Source: Marthasterias glacialis (taxonomy: Eukaryota; Echinodermata; Asteroidea; Forcipulatida; Asteriidae). Taken from it: a DNA stretch of 64,000 nucleotides. Position numbers and translations under genes: made by a program. Shown in pieces: positions 14,901 through 26,061 of the stretch. Each line of letters starts with the position of its first letter. The first letter of the stretch is position 1. The DNA lies in the NCBI GenBank assembly GCA_911728455.2, contig OU452226.1, positions 25,389,128-25,453,127 on the forward strand, read 5' to 3'. A model generated the notes under the pieces. That model ran no database searches. It was not told the origin of the DNA and saw only the letters and a program-made list of their open reading frames with translations.

Positions 14901-17900
14901 CTTTGTGGCATATTGAGTTGACCTTGCTTTACACAATGGACTGAAGCAACTCTAGCAACAAGGAGGACTGAAGCAACTCAAGCAACAAGGAGCTGACCAA
15001 TACACATCCGCCAAGACAGACAAACCCACAGGCCGCCTCCATACCATCCCAGGGCGAGCCCTTTATTATGCAGGCAAGTGACGTAACATGCTTCTCGTAT
15101 AACAAAAGAGAACGTGATGCAAATAGGTCTGAAGGACACGTAGGAACTTAATACACGTTGGAAAAACTGCCTGCATAGACATGTACAGTGTATGTGTACA
15201 TGTACACGTACATCCAGTGCACACAATGTACCGGCTTGACCAGAACTTCAATCGATATTGTTTTACTCAGGCTGAACCATGGGGTATTTTGAAGGGTTTG
15301 TTTACTTTGCAACTTCGTTCGAATTGTTGGCTGACACGTAAATATGTCTGTTTTGTTTTGAGAGGCGGTATAACTGGACGCTGATTTAAGACTATATTGC
15401 TTGATTTAAGATATTCTTGTATAATGAAAAAATATATAAAACTAGTAGGGTTGATGGCCATAGCTTTCGAAGGTCCGATTTGGACCGGGTCCAAACCGGA
15501 TCTTCGTCAGAGGCAAAAGCAAGCACAAACATGAAAACGGATCCGTTTATAGAAAAACAAATGTATATACAAACACAATAATATACTGTTTTGTAACATT
15601 GTCAATTTATCCATAAGAAATACCAACATTATTATTGAGATATTCTCGACCATAATATTGTTGATCTAATTCTAAGTCGAGGCTAAAATTCAAATAATCG
15701 AAATCGTGCACGAATTTCTCGGTCCTGTTTCGGGGTAATATTTTCCCTTTTTCAAACCGTACGTTTTCCTATAATAGCATATTTGAAACAGTCGATTGTT
15801 CATATTTCACTATTGATACCACATAACACAGCATCTTGAAGTAGCAAGCCTAGAAAGCTGTCTTCAAAAATCAAATAAAGCCATTGGAGAGGAAGAGAAA
15901 GTAACTTCTTGAAACAAACAGTTCTCACAGCACCTTACGAAACGATTTCACAGAGTATTTTTTAGACTAAAAAACACCCTGAGATAAAACTGATATGAAC
16001 CAGTAATGTTGATTTAAGGCTTTCTTTCTAATAATAATATAGTATTTATTAGGTTTGCGTTTTCTTCTACTGCCTTTCCAGCCCCCCTTCCCAATTCATG
16101 TCCCTCTTGGCTTTACGTTTTCATGTATTGCCTTCCCTTCCTCCATTTCCACCTCCTCCTCCCAATTTGCCTCTCTCCTGTTTCCATGTATTGTTTTCCT
16201 TCCCCTTTCCCCCTCTTCCTGTCTCATCCCCTCCTCCCCCCTTCCCTAGTCATCCATTGCCCACAATGCTGCTTTAGTGGTGGCTGGTTTTTTCCCGTGT
16301 GTGTCCTTTTTCATTTGATTTTTCTATTTGATGGTGATGTTTTTATTTTCATTGTGCACACTTCACACTTTACCAATCTTGAGTCTTTCACTAAGTAGTA
16401 GGAACGAATAGAGAAATTAGGATGGCAGGAGACTGCAATTTATTTCCCGGATGTTAAAACTAATTGATAACACGTGTTATCAGATTATCAAACAATCTGC
16501 ACCCTGGATTCTCGTTTTAGGATCTGAATATCTGATATCCACAGAAACACAGTGACATTGTCAAGAGTTCATACACGGTCAAGGAAGGGCCGTGTGAAAC
16601 TATGGAGGGAGATGTATATATATATAAATTAAGGGCGAGCAAAGAAAATTTGGCTGATGCCGGACTCGAGCCCGCGATTTATTTATTTAAGTGCAGTTTT
16701 TATTTGTGTAGCCTGATCAGAATTATAACTACCCACAGGGGTCTTCATTCAATCATATGTAAAAAGTGAAACAGTAAAATACAGAGCCATTAAGACAACC
16801 CATGAAAAAAAACGAAAACTTGGTGTAAAACCCCCAAAAATGTTACATGGATATAGGAGAAAAGTTAAAAGAACACAGCGCCTTTTCCAGCGGATACAAA
16901 GCGCTTACAAGAAAACAAATGAAAAACAGCAGGGAAAAAAAAATCTAAATTAAACAAAAAAGTGATTTTAAGACGTTTTTTTGAACTGGGAAGTACAAGT
17001 CACATTGGCCAGTGCACGAGGTATTGAGTTCCAGAGTTTAGGAGTTGAACAAGAATGACAAAGAAAATTTGTGAAAAACATCTGGAAAATCTGTGTAGAA
17101 AAACCAGGGTACCATCATAGCACCTAGTTTGCTATATTTCTTTCACAGTACAGCGCCTGGGGCTAAAGGCTTAGTAGTTTACATTACAAGCCCCAACAAA
17201 GGTTACATATAATACATATTTTTTTACAAGAAAAGAACTTCTTTGTATGCCACGATGTGAACGCAGGTAATTTACACAATGCTGGTACTGTGTGCCAAAC
17301 TGCAACACATCCACACCACGACCCCCATATTCTTCATCAGACATCATTTGAGCTTCTGACCCTAAAAAAAGCACCAAATCAAACACAAGAGTTCGTCAGG
17401 AACTCTTCATTTAGTTTCAAACTAAGTCAAAGCGCCCTAAAAAAAGTTTGATTTGTGGACTGCTATTGGTAGGTTAATGTAAAAAAAAAATCTAAATACT
17501 ACTGTTTGATAGCGTAGAAATAAAATCAATACATACTAATGGCTCACCGGAAACCCAATAACAGGCAACTTTTGTGAACTTGTAAATTCAGATCTATTAA
17601 CTATTTAACTTCGAGATACGTTTCACGGTTCGTCCTTAATTTCAATCAGACGACGAGAGCAAAGTTTATTTCAAAGTTGAAGGCCTTGCCGAAATGAAAC
17701 GAAATTAATAAATTGGCTCTAACCAACAGCTGGTGTATAATTAGTGGTAGTATAAAGTTATACTTATCGAAGTTCCAAAAGGTGACCGTAAATTCTCTGT
17801 GACCCAGACTGCATTTGTAGCTGGCATACATTCTCTTATCCCCCATTATAGTTCTCTTCAGTGTGTTTGTTTTTCGGGCTTTATTATCGAATAGATGAAT

Positions 17901-18936
17901 AGAAAGATGTTGGTTTTTGGGCAGAGAGCTGGCAGGGCAAAATGTTTGAATTTATCTTCACACAATAGACGCTAAAAACATAACTGTTAAAGTAAAGGTT
18001 AACGCCCATCAATGCTCTTTAACCCATTAAATTCATGTTTTCTGGTAATAAAATAAGTGGGTCTATTTATAACAAATGTTGTGAGTGATGTAGTAGCAAT
18101 TTACCACAGTCATTCGATGTGGAACACTTGCTATTAGTGGTGCATATATTTTCGCCTTTTCGTACATGAATTACCGCCATTACCAATATTTTCCCAGCAA
18201 CCCAGACACAGCTGGCCAAATGTGTGAAATGAGCCCGCGTTGTTCGGATGCGCATGTGCATTTCCTCCGGACAGTTGCTGTTTGTGATAACCGAATTATT
18301 ATCATCACCCTTTTCTATGTTTATTTCCTCTGACACTACTTTATACAGTTAACTCTTTGGTGAGTGTAAACCCTTTGGTAACCATTTTGGTTGCCATAAA
18401 TGTTTCTGCTTAAACTCCTTTATTTGCAATTTACATTCAGATATTTTGTTTCACTAAAGTGCGTAAATCAGTATAAATCCAAACGTAATCAAGTATCTCA
18501 AACCGGTTTTTCTACATGATTGTAAAGGTTTGTATATAGTTCATGTTTATGACATTGTTTCAGAAACGGATCGAAGAATATTGGGGGAAGATGTACTCTA
18601 AAAAAGAACAGCATATAATTATTTTCATGGACAAGATGGTCTTAGGTCAAGCGGCATTAAAACATAGCGCAAAATAGCATTAATACATACAACTTAATCG
18701 ATCTCCGATTTAGTCATTTGTTGTGACGCCTTTCAAAATACTGGCCTAACGGCAGAGTGATCGATTTTGACCTGTTCATCTAGACATCGAATGCAATGTA
18801 GTCCATGGAAGTTTACACATCTATCACTTTCAAAACATATACAACTCACCCACAATCCCACAAAGAGAACGAAGAGAAAGTACACCACAATCACAACAAT
18901 GTCCACCACATTCAGTTGCAACAGCGGACCTGCCAT
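524..18936 (-). CDS. SLC5A: Sodium/glucose cotransporter (SLC5A family), first ten coding exons; 3' end outside window
   Basis: Plasma-membrane Na+-coupled sugar symporter. Coding exons in transcription order: 18936-18850, 10329-10153, 7879-7820, 6714-6610, 4242-4137, 3218-3138, 2031-1823, 1707-1464, 1038-888, 692-524. All have AG/GT borders and compatible phases, giving 463 codons against about 660 in the family. The ATG at 18936 opens [15 protein letters not shown], followed by membrane segment 1. Seen in order: SNIGSGHF (residues 61-68), [73 protein letters not shown] and [11 protein letters not shown]. Residues equivalent to the human SGLT1 sugar site (N78, H83, E102, Y290/W291, K321, Q457) are all present, so a hexose substrate is likely. 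Cysteine pairs sit in the loop after [10 protein letters not shown], as in SGLTs. Exons for the last membrane helices must lie left of position 1. The exact paralogue (SLC5A1/2/4/9/10/11) cannot be told. The last donor, GTTAAT at 523-518, is weak. Confidence 0.95.
2140..2202. mobile_element. Solo end of a TTAA-bounded MITE
   Basis: The stretch ending CCAATGTTGAGCTGGGGC then TTTAA matches the right end of the full elements at 3717-4074, 20098-20457 and 29825-30192. The left half is missing. Confidence 0.6.
2525..2660. mobile_element. Degraded MITE (AAGCCCGGTTCATACTTCA family)
   Basis: Its right end, GAAGTATGAACCGGGCTTTA, and the interior TTGTGACGCA and TTCGCTTTCGCC match the intact 125-bp copy at 53860-53984. 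The left terminal repeat is not recognisable. Confidence 0.6.
2664..2796. mobile_element. Short inverted-repeat element (GGGCCCAATTTCATGGC ends)
   Basis: A terminal inverted repeat of about 20 bp, GGGCCCAATTTCATGGC at the left and its complement at 2778-2795, encloses about 95 bp of GC-richer sequence. It abuts the degraded MITE on its left. No coding content. Confidence 0.7.
2840..2895. mobile_element. Half copy of the CTGCTGCCACCTAGTG MITE
   Basis: GGTAAGTCTGCTGCCACCTA followed by AAAGTCTCCC matches one terminus of the intact elements at 54656-54790 and 50151-50290. Only one arm remains. Confidence 0.6.
3717..4074. mobile_element. TTAA-bounded MITE, copy 1
   Basis: A 358-bp element bounded by TTAA at both ends, in a family with AAGCCCCAGCTCAACATTGG-like ends. 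It contains a central perfect palindrome around GTCTCACTGAGAC at about 3896-3920. It lies in the SLC5A intron between the exons ending at 4137 and starting at 3218. TTAA targeting suggests mobilisation by a piggyBac-type transposase (inference). Confidence 0.75.
4338..4646. mobile_element. Foldback MITE with GTACGTAC palindrome array, copy 1
   Basis: The 24-bp terminal inverted repeats (ACGGAAGCGTATTGCCGCC plus ACGTG) match perfectly at 4338-4361 and 4623-4646. The interior is an array of imperfect ATCGTGTACGTACACGAT palindromes. It lies in an SLC5A intron; a second copy is at 14389-14743. No protein is encoded. Confidence 0.85.
5465..5490. repeat. AT dinucleotide microsatellite
   Basis: Uninterrupted TA repeat of about 22 bp inside an SLC5A intron. 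Confidence 0.9.
5905..5938. repeat. Poly-T tract
   Basis: T homopolymer of about 34 bases in an SLC5A intron. It could be the poly-A tail of a minus-strand retroelement, but no body next to it is recognisable. Confidence 0.85.
6213..6487 (-). mobile_element. SINE-1 (tRNA-derived), full-length copy
   Basis: Read on the minus strand it starts with a tRNA-like head (A-box-like GTGGCCGAGCGG, B-box-like GGGTTCGAGTCC), passes through a body with CACTTGTGTCCTTAAACAAG, and ends in a 3' hairpin, GCACCTTGTAAAC pairing with its complement (about 6216-6241). Other copies are at 26971-27125, 37868-38140, 50291-50560 and 51938-52222. Confidence 0.8.
7988..8272. repeat. TTTG microsatellite, probably an expanded SINE tail
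   Basis: About 280 bp of TTTG units with TTGGG and TTGC variants. It directly abuts the 3' end of the minus-strand SINE-3 copy at 8273, so it reads as a CAAA tail of that element. The long frames through it are artefacts of the 4-bp period. Confidence 0.85.
8273..8520 (-). mobile_element. SINE-3 (tRNA-like module), copy 1
   Basis: It begins with CCCATACACTGATGTG and carries on the minus strand a B-box-like GGCTTCGAATCCC and an A-box-like TCTAGTTGGTAAGAC. The far end matches GATGCAAAAATTAACATCTA of the copy at 33695-33930. Confidence 0.7.
8700..9225 (+). pseudogene. Degraded LINE reverse-transcriptase C-terminus
   Basis: Broken frames spell the typical end of CR1/L2/jockey-type ORF2 proteins. 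[20 protein letters not shown] (8751-8810) is followed, in other frames, by [18 protein letters not shown], then [10 protein letters not shown] (about 9130-9160) and a terminal [11 protein letters not shown] before a stop. Frameshifts and stops between these blocks show it is dead. It sits antisense inside the long SLC5A intron. Confidence 0.75.
9800..9819. repeat. Poly-T tract in SLC5A intron
   Basis: T homopolymer of about 20 bases. The surrounding 9225-10150 holds nothing else recognisable. Confidence 0.8.
10330..11884. other. Intron 1 of the SLC5A gene, unremarkable part
   Basis: AT-rich intronic sequence upstream of the exon at 10329. A duplicated TTGATCTGATGAATA (about 10728-10760) and a duplicated TAGATAGATAAATAT (about 11325-11358) are visible; no exon or complete element was recognised. 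Confidence 0.5.
11888..12296. mobile_element. Inverted-repeat element with AAAGG...TATAC...TTTGG ends
   Basis: The left end, AAAGGGTCTGTATACGTTTG, matches imperfectly the complement of the right end, CCAAAGGTATACTTTGCCTT. The interior holds GAGAAACGTTTCACTTCGAAG and ATTTACACAGGTTAGTTTTA, giving about 400 bp in all. The 123-codon open frame across it is not supported as a gene. Confidence 0.55.
14335..14770. mobile_element. GTCGAAACGTGAGGCC element split by a later MITE insertion
   Basis: The pieces at 14335-14388 (AACGTGAGGCC...GGTCCTTGTGGTTGG) and 14744-14772 (AGTTTGCAACAGCTAATT) are contiguous in the copy at 38632-38945, read on the opposite strand. Here they are separated by the GTACGTAC foldback MITE. 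Confidence 0.7.
14389..14743. mobile_element. Foldback MITE with GTACGTAC palindrome array, copy 2
   Basis: The ends AAGCATATTGCCGCC (14391) and GGCGGCAATATGCTTCCGT (14725-14743) enclose repeated ATCGTGTACGTACACGAT palindromes. It is the same family as 4338-4646, with a longer array. Confidence 0.85.
14773..18849. other. Rest of SLC5A intron 1
   Basis: Long intron between the exons at 18850 and 10329. It contains a pyrimidine-rich stretch (about 16060-16260) whose apparent leucine/proline-rich frames are compositional, and the SINE-2 fragment at 16618-16690. No conserved exon was recognised. Confidence 0.5.
16618..16690 (-). mobile_element. SINE-2 fragment
   Basis: GAGCAAAGAAAATTTGGCTG followed by ATGCCGGACTCGAGCCC matches the complement of the tRNA-like end of the SINE-2 copy at 39400-39612. 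Only about 70 bp remains. Confidence 0.6.
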
Positions 18937-20097
18937 CGTTGGTCTCAGTTTCCTCACTAAGTGAAGGGGAAATGACTTGTCGATCGGGGGAAAACAGAGA
19001 CGTTAAGTCTGTTTACTGCGACTAGTGTACTTTGTAGACTGAGCGAGTTTCCACAGTGACCTGTCACGTTCCCTCCCTCATGCATTTGTGTTTGTGTCAG
19101 TGGGTGTTATTCAATCAATGTTTTCCCCAGTCACCGACAACTACTACGATCTGAGTGCGTAAGTGGCTTGCCCTTACACAAACTGGCCAATAAGAGCCCA
19201 TATGTAGAAACGCCCTCACAATAACTAGTCTCCTTCTCCGGGATGGTTTCTAACAACGTTGGAGGAGCAATCATACTCACACTGAGATTCAGAGTATGCA
19301 AACGATTTCCCCTAGTGAACTTTTTCTCTCGTAGGGCTGATCGATTTCTTCTACTGTGGTAGGGAAACCGTTTGGAAACGTCGAGTGAATTGAGACATGC
19401 ACTTAAAAAGCCCAAGTGGGTAATAATACGATAATAATAGCAACAAATAATAATAGCAAGGATAATGTGCCGCCTGTCTAGCTAACCATTTCCGAGGCGC
19501 ATAAAAACAAAGGATTAAACAAAAGAATTATCGTAAGCAGATGTGAATATGGAAATCTTTATTTATTTTTGAACATATCAATCGAAGTATAACCGCAAGT
19601 AGAAACCGGTTAAGAGTTCCAAAGTTAGGGTGCAGCAGATTAAGCCCTGTCGATGAAGAAGAAGTAGTTTGTTAGAACTAGAAGATCTAAGCATCTCAAG
19701 GACCAGGATAATCAGTACAATGATGGACAATGTCCATTTCCAAGTCATTGTAGAATCAGAATTTTAACCAATTCATTGACGATTGGGAACCAGTGAAGTT
19801 TTATGAGTGTAAAATAAGGTCAAATTCAGACTCGATTTTGAAAGAACTCGTGCAGCAGCGTTTTTGTGCAGTTTTAAAGGAGACTAAAATGTTGGGTATA
19901 TATACCACAATCAATTAATAACAGGGCTTTGTTACCACTGAACGCAAGGTGATCGGAGCATGTTCTTGTACAAGTATGGCAGCGGACATAGGCGTTCAAG
20001 CCGGGGCGGGGAGGGCAGTTGCCCACCCCCCTATTCTGTTTTTTTTTTTTTTTTATCGGCATGTGTAAATATCGGGCAACTCAACCCCTCTGCCCCC

Positions 20098-20457
20098 TTA
20101 AAGCCCCAGCTCAACATTGGCAAAAAACACATAAATGTTCACAAATTTACATGTACCTTACAATGGATGATAGAAAGCTTTCCTTGAAATGTTTCTGCCT
20201 GAAGTGTTATCGTTTTTAATAAATGAAATAAGATCCATTAGTTTTCGTCTCAGTGAAACGAAAAATCTGCCTATAGGAATGTGTTCAAAAATGCTGAATG
20301 AATTTGTACCGTTTCCTCGCAAACGAAACAACGAAATGAGCTGACATTTTCACAGGTTGTTGTTTGGTTTTTTTTTTTTACAAATAGGCATATCTTGATT
20401 TGTGCAAAGAGTTGAAGCATTTACTGTCAGTTCACCAATGTTGAGCTGGGGCTTTAA
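20098..20457. mobile_element. TTAA-bounded MITE, copy 2 (inverted)
   Basis: TTAAAGCCCCAGCTCAACAT at the left and its complement at the right, both including TTAA. The central palindrome lies around GTTTTCGTCTCAGTGAAACG. About 360 bp, in opposite orientation to copies 1 and 3. Confidence 0.8.
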
Positions 20458-20789
20458 CCGAAGAGTCCCCATACGCATACGCCTATGGCGGCGGACTCGC
20501 ACAGCACAGACAAGATTTTGCGGATATACTGGAGTTTACATTCAGAATCTGAAAAAAAATGTACGGTTGGCAAACTTTTTATACATGGTTAGCCATCGTC
20601 AAGTTATTAAAGGAATATTTAAAGTTTGCGGAAAGTATAGTTGAACTTTTGATATGGTTGGAATTTCCAATTTGTACAGTCTTTGTTTTGCAGATTTTTA
20701 GTTGCAAACGTGCAGGTCAGTTTTTTTTCATCATTCAACTTAAAGGCAAAATATAGGATTGGTGAATTTGATATTGCAGTCACTTCTTA

Positions 20790-21000
20790 GTGTGATTCAT
20801 AAAAAGAACCAAACCTGTGAAAATTTGGGCTCCATCCGTCGTCCAAGTCAGGAGAAAATAGCGAAAAAACCAGCACACTTTTCAGCATATAAATACATTG
20901 TCCTTAATTTCGATTGTTTTTACAACCGAAATTAAAATTGGGGTCTTCGAATTCTATTTTCTCGACTTTGACAGTATTTCAGACAGAAATATTTCTATGG
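20790..21000. mobile_element. Possible relative of the TTAA MITE interior
   Basis: CCTGTGAAAATTTGGGCTCC, a central palindrome (TTAATTTCGATTG...CCGAAATTAA) and TTTCAGACAGAAATATTTC occur in the same order as in the TTAA MITE, but sequence and ends differ. Tentative. Confidence 0.35.
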
Positions 21001-21468
21001 AAGATTTCTATGGTACTGGTATGGACTTCCCGTAAGCTTTAAGAACAATTCGAATAAAAACTTTTTTTTTAGTTTTTTTTTTATGAATCAATCCTGTTTC
21101 TACCTTTAAGTTTGTGGGTAGTCATCATTAAGTTTAAGAACACTCTAAAATATCAAAGAAAAACGGGCGTAGCTGATACTCTATGCTGATATCGAATGTG
21201 TGTATCACACTTCTGCAAATGCTAATGGAAATTAGGGCAATGTGAAAAACAAATACTCGTTCGTACGAATTACTAATTCATCAACGTGCGAATTAGTCAT
21301 TCGTACGTACGAATTAATGGTTTGTACGTAGGTCTACGGGTTACTGATTCATCTGTCCTTGCTCGATCTATGTTCCTCCGTACGGATTAGTTTTTTTTCT
21401 ATGCCCTAATGCACTTCAATTAGTGCTAGATGTAAAATGTAACCAGCGCATTCTGCCCATTCAAATAG

Positions 21469-21930
21469 TACGGTGGCTCATTATTCGCCACTTCCTATAG
21501 AGAACACAGTGCAATTTTACGGCGTTACATCGCCATAGTGTTATATCGTCATACTATTGCGTTAGGCATATATCGTCGTATTGCGTTATATCGCCTTACT
21601 ATAGCGTTATTACGCCGTACTATAGCATTTTATCGCCGTATTGATTGCGTTATATTTCGGCGATATAACGCAATAAAATACGGCGATATAACGCAAAATA
21701 TACGGCGATATAACGCAAAAAATACGGCGATATAACGCGATAAAATATGGCGATATAACGTTATAGTGCGGCGTTATAACGCAATAAGATACGGCGACAT
21801 TACTACGCAATAAAATACGGCGATATAATGCAATAGTATGGCGATATACCGCAATAGTAATGCCGTACTACGCCGTAAAATTACACTGTGTGTTCTATAG
21901 GAAGTGGCGAATATGATTTCACCGTAGTAA
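21469..21930. mobile_element. 462-bp foldback element with 8-bp target duplication
   Basis: The direct repeat TCAAATAG (21461-21468 and 21931-21938) flanks imperfect terminal inverted repeats of about 55 bp containing TTCGCCACTTCCTATAG. The interior is a tandem array of GTTATATCGCCGTA-like units that switches orientation near 21655. The 8-bp duplication fits hAT-type integration (inference). Confidence 0.85.
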
Positions 21931-22139
21931 TCAAATAGGCCTATAAAAAACTGTCAACCAAGCAATCTACACATGCTTAGGAAGCGTTCCGAATCGGTGC
22001 CTCCTTGGTATTTCCTTAATACCCCAATTGTAAACAACCAAGCAATGTTGACTTGTACTGGTTTCAACCTGACCCTATTGTAGAGTTGTTATACTAAAAG
22101 GAAAGCGTCTGGATTGAGTTATACAAAAGCTTACAAAAA

Positions 22140-23070
22140 AGTATACTACTCTCTAAATGTAAAAGAGTGAACATTTCACACGCTTGCCAGAGTGGTGTCA
22201 GTTTGGCTCTTTTGAGAGTGAAACCGACTTACAAACCATGCGACGGATGCACTACACTAAATAAGAGAGAAATCCATGCGCGGAGCCTCATTAATAAAAT
22301 GTAAACCCACAACTTTTTCTGTAAATCAAAGATTTGAAGGTCCTTGCTTTTATGGATTGTTAAAAAATGGCTCAACATTGTGCCCCTGGGGTTGTTAACT
22401 TTCATCCTGGAGCATTTTGGGTAGACTGGCCCTCTAAAAATGGCCCTATTTTGCTAAAAGTGTAGGGTCATTTTTCCAAGATGAACTCTGGCCAGTTTAC
22501 TCGTTCAGGGGTATTTTTAATTTAGGTCAGCCTAGCAAGAATTCTCAACGGCTAACCTACTAAAAATTGAACAGAAAAATGAAGTCCAGTTGTCAGAAAA
22601 TATATTTGATTTGTTTTCTAAAGGCTGAGAGACTTTTAAGTATTTTTTGAGTATTTTTGAATATTTAGCATTTAGCATTGGTTACTATGGGAGCCTGTTA
22701 GTGTGGCGCACCCCGACACGGCCCGACAAGGAGCATTTTTTACCACTGAGAAAATAGCGCAGACCATTCATTTACACTGGTTACTCATCCGTTCACACAG
22801 CAACCATTTTCTAAGTGGACATTTGTATGCAATTGACCCATAGGGATTTTCGCCCATGGTGAGTCAGTGGAGTTCCGTGCGTGGCATCGCGAGTGCTCCC
22901 TCTTTATGCTCTTCACCACTCTCTTTTGAGTGAAAGTAGAGTGAACTTCACTCTGGATCTAGTGAAAATACATGTTTTTCACTCTAAAAAGAGTTGTCCG
23001 CCATATGGCTCCTTGCAAGAGTGGTAGGCGGACAAAAAGAGTGGTTTTCACTCTTTTACATTAAGAGAGT
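22140..23070. mobile_element. About 930-bp element with inverted ends (ACTCTCTAAATGTAAAAGAG)
   Basis: The left end, ACTCTCTAAATGTAAAAGAG then TGAA, matches the complement of the right end, TTCACTCTTTTACATTAAGA then GAGTA. Subterminal blocks repeat ACTCTTTTGAGAGTG-like words. No transposase frame is present, so it is non-autonomous. Confidence 0.65.
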
Positions 23071-24113
23071 ACGTTCAAAAGATTGTTTAAAATAAATGCC
23101 ACCCGCCTTCAATTCAGCAGCAGTTAATAAAATGGGTTGTAATTGCTATCGGCCTGCAGCAAACAGTAGTTGTGAATATGGTGTGTGCGTGCATACAATG
23201 TCATACAAACAAAATCTCTAATGGGCCCATTTGTAACATTAGTGCAATCCTAGTATATGTTCCTAGCGTGTGCGTGTTCCCTTCATTGACCTTATGCGTC
23301 TGACGTCATGAGTCCCATAGAGAGTATGTACAACAGCGCCCTCAGTGAGGTCTAAACGTCCGTAAGCTTACTGTGCATACCCTCTAATACAATCATCTCA
23401 AACTCCAAGAACAAAAATTGAACTTGACTCTAATAATGATAGGCCCACTTCATCACTAACATTTTAAAAGGAAGGTGACTGTTTTATTAAGTAGTATTTG
23501 AATGTTGGTAGTTTACAATAGGTTTTACAATAATGGGTGTAGTCGCAACAAGTGGCTAGGAACTTCACTTGACTACATCTGGTCATCACTAATTGGTGAA
23601 AGTGATTAGTAATAAATTAGGAAATTTGAGGGATTTCATTGCAATTGTCTATTCAATCGAGACTTTTCAATCAACGGAAATGGAAATTTAAATGCAGGTA
23701 TTGATCACGGCACTCTTGTTGGCACATAATACCACACCACCACGTGACAGAGTTTGCAGGGTATGGATATGCTTATAACAACTGCAGTTTGTATTAAATT
23801 GTCGTTATTAAATCTTAAGTTGGAAAATTGAAAGAACTTGTTATCCGGAGGTCAATTTGCTTTTCTCATCCCAAAATTGAATCAAACTTTTAAAGCCAGC
23901 AAGTTTCGCTTGTGGTTTATTGCTTGAAACAGGGTAAAAATACATCAAATATATAGTTCAAAGTCGCGAATAGTATCATTGTCATGTTAAAATTAATTTA
24001 AAAAAAACATACATTTTCGATTTTTTTTAAATATATAATATTCATTACTTCGATTAATTTTTTAGCTAGATATACCTCACAGCCCCTTTTCTGCTGATGA
24101 ATTCTTGCATGTA

Positions 24114-24288
24114 AAGGCTGGTTTATAGTTGGTCGCGCGATGGTCGCGCGACGGTAAAATTGACGCACGACGCAGTTTATAGTCGACGCTGACACCTCAG
24201 CGACCATAGACTGCAATGAAAAAGCTCAGCGTCTAGCGATCCCAGCGTCGTGCGACTATCGTCGCGCGACCAACTATAAACCAGCCTT
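24114..24288. mobile_element. 175-bp MITE with GGCTGGTTTATAGTTGGTCG ends
   Basis: Perfect 27-bp terminal inverted repeats at 24114-24140 and 24262-24288 end in TCGCGCGA. The interior is CG-rich compared with its surroundings (GACGCACGACGC and similar). Confidence 0.85.
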
Positions 24289-24738
24289 AACGTGAACTGC
24301 GCACAGCTCGATGGTAAACTGACAATAGCGCCCTCATGTGATCAAAGCGCTAAATTCGAATTATTTTTTTACAACTGAAGTTTTTTGACCACCGGTGGTC
24401 GCTGTTGTTTCGTCGCATTTATCAGTTTGTTGAACGATTTAACACTAAACATTTCTGGTTAGGAATGATACATGCATCAACATTTCACAGAAGAATTCAA
24501 TAACAAACGGACTACATGATTTTTCAAAGGTATGTTAATGAACACATTTAACAATTATTTTGATTGCGCTGTGTGCCTCTATTGATTGTGAACTGTGTGT
24601 TGGTTTTTCTGTGAACTGCTGAGTTGTCATTTCGCCCCAATACAAACTAGATTACCGTACATGTACATGTATGGTACATATGAATACACTGGACCTGGTG
24701 ATGACGCCCCAAAACCCAAGCAAAGTCGCCCGCAAAGC

Positions 24739-24817
24739 TGTCTTGAGTTGTCGTGAAATCGTCAAGTTGACCTAGTCATTTTTAGTGTGAACTTGACGAT
24801 TTCAAGACAACTCAAGA
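24739..24817. repeat. Inverted repeat (CTTGAGTTGTCGTGAAATCG)
   Basis: Two arms of about 30 bp around an 18-bp spacer can form a stable hairpin; the right arm partly duplicates CAAGACAACT. Probably a small MITE. Confidence 0.7.
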
Positions 24818-26061
24818 CAACTCGACTCCATAAGGTTTATTGCTGATCGCGCTACGACGAAATAGCGCAAAGCATGATGGGAAGACAAAGGGGGCAGTGG
24901 CAACTGTGCAGCAAGAAACATGATCCCTTTCCTATCCCATCATGCCTCAGCGCAGGATGCAACCTCTGTTGAAATCAACCGATCGACAATAGACCTTATG
25001 ACAACTCAGTTTCAACAAGTTGCATACTAAAAATAAATAGGCCATCAAAAAAAAGCAATCTTTTGCCATGTTTGTTATTGTTTTTGATTTTAGGCCTTAA
25101 TATTACTATTCAGCATGATTAGGGCTGCCTGAAAACACGTCCACAAGCTGATTGGTTACGGTTCTATCCATAAATATGTGGAAAAATAAGTTTGTGTATC
25201 GTACGCATAAAATTAACCTTTTTTTCCTGTCTGTTGAATTCCCCACACGAGGTGTTCTTGCACTTGTGCAGTGACATTGGACTGCATCATTATTCATACA
25301 CAGGGGGTAGGGAGGGGTGTGTTATTTAAAGGATCGGCTACGATGCTTTTATGCATACAGATTTGGTGGTGAAACAGTACTGAATTGTGCTGAAATAAAG
25401 TTTTTAGTTACATTTCTATTGATAAAACTTATTTGTTGGTTTAAGCACTAGCAGCAATGCAATTTTGTTGAAAGTCTCATATTATAATGATCCATTTATA
25501 ATAATTGTGTATTTGCCTTACCAATTGAATTAATAAAAACATAAACATGACTTCAATTAGAACAAAACACAAAATTGAAAGTTACATGTATGGGGGAAAA
25601 AAAGAAAAATTGAAAAGCAAAACATTTAATTTCCAACTCTAAAAAATCAACCCAAAAATCTGCCACCCTTAGTGAAATGGTGTGGTCCGGAGTCAACGCA
25701 CAAGCAGACGGGAATTTTTTTTTAATTTTACAAGAAAAAAACCCAAAAAATCCTCTGGAAAAATTAGTCTGTCTGATAACGAAAATCAACATCAGAACTA
25801 ATACTAAATACATTCTGGCAGAAAAACCGCCTTTTAAGGTATTTTTAACTAGTTGATTTGAGTTGTTGTGGAGCTGTGAAATCGTTGAGTTGATGCAAAA
25901 TAGTACACCTCAAATATCCTGGTGCAACCAGTTTCCAATCGGATAACAGGAAAATTGTTCGTGCTGCAGTTGGATTCTGCACTTTTCTTTTACTAATACT
26001 ACAGAGTCTTCTCAGTCTAGATGGCCTGAGAAACTTGAATTCATGCTGTGTTATTGACTAT

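Noticed and set aside
16055-16398. Leucine/proline-rich plus-strand frames
   Set aside because: Produced by a pyrimidine-rich tract; no start context, domain or splice evidence.
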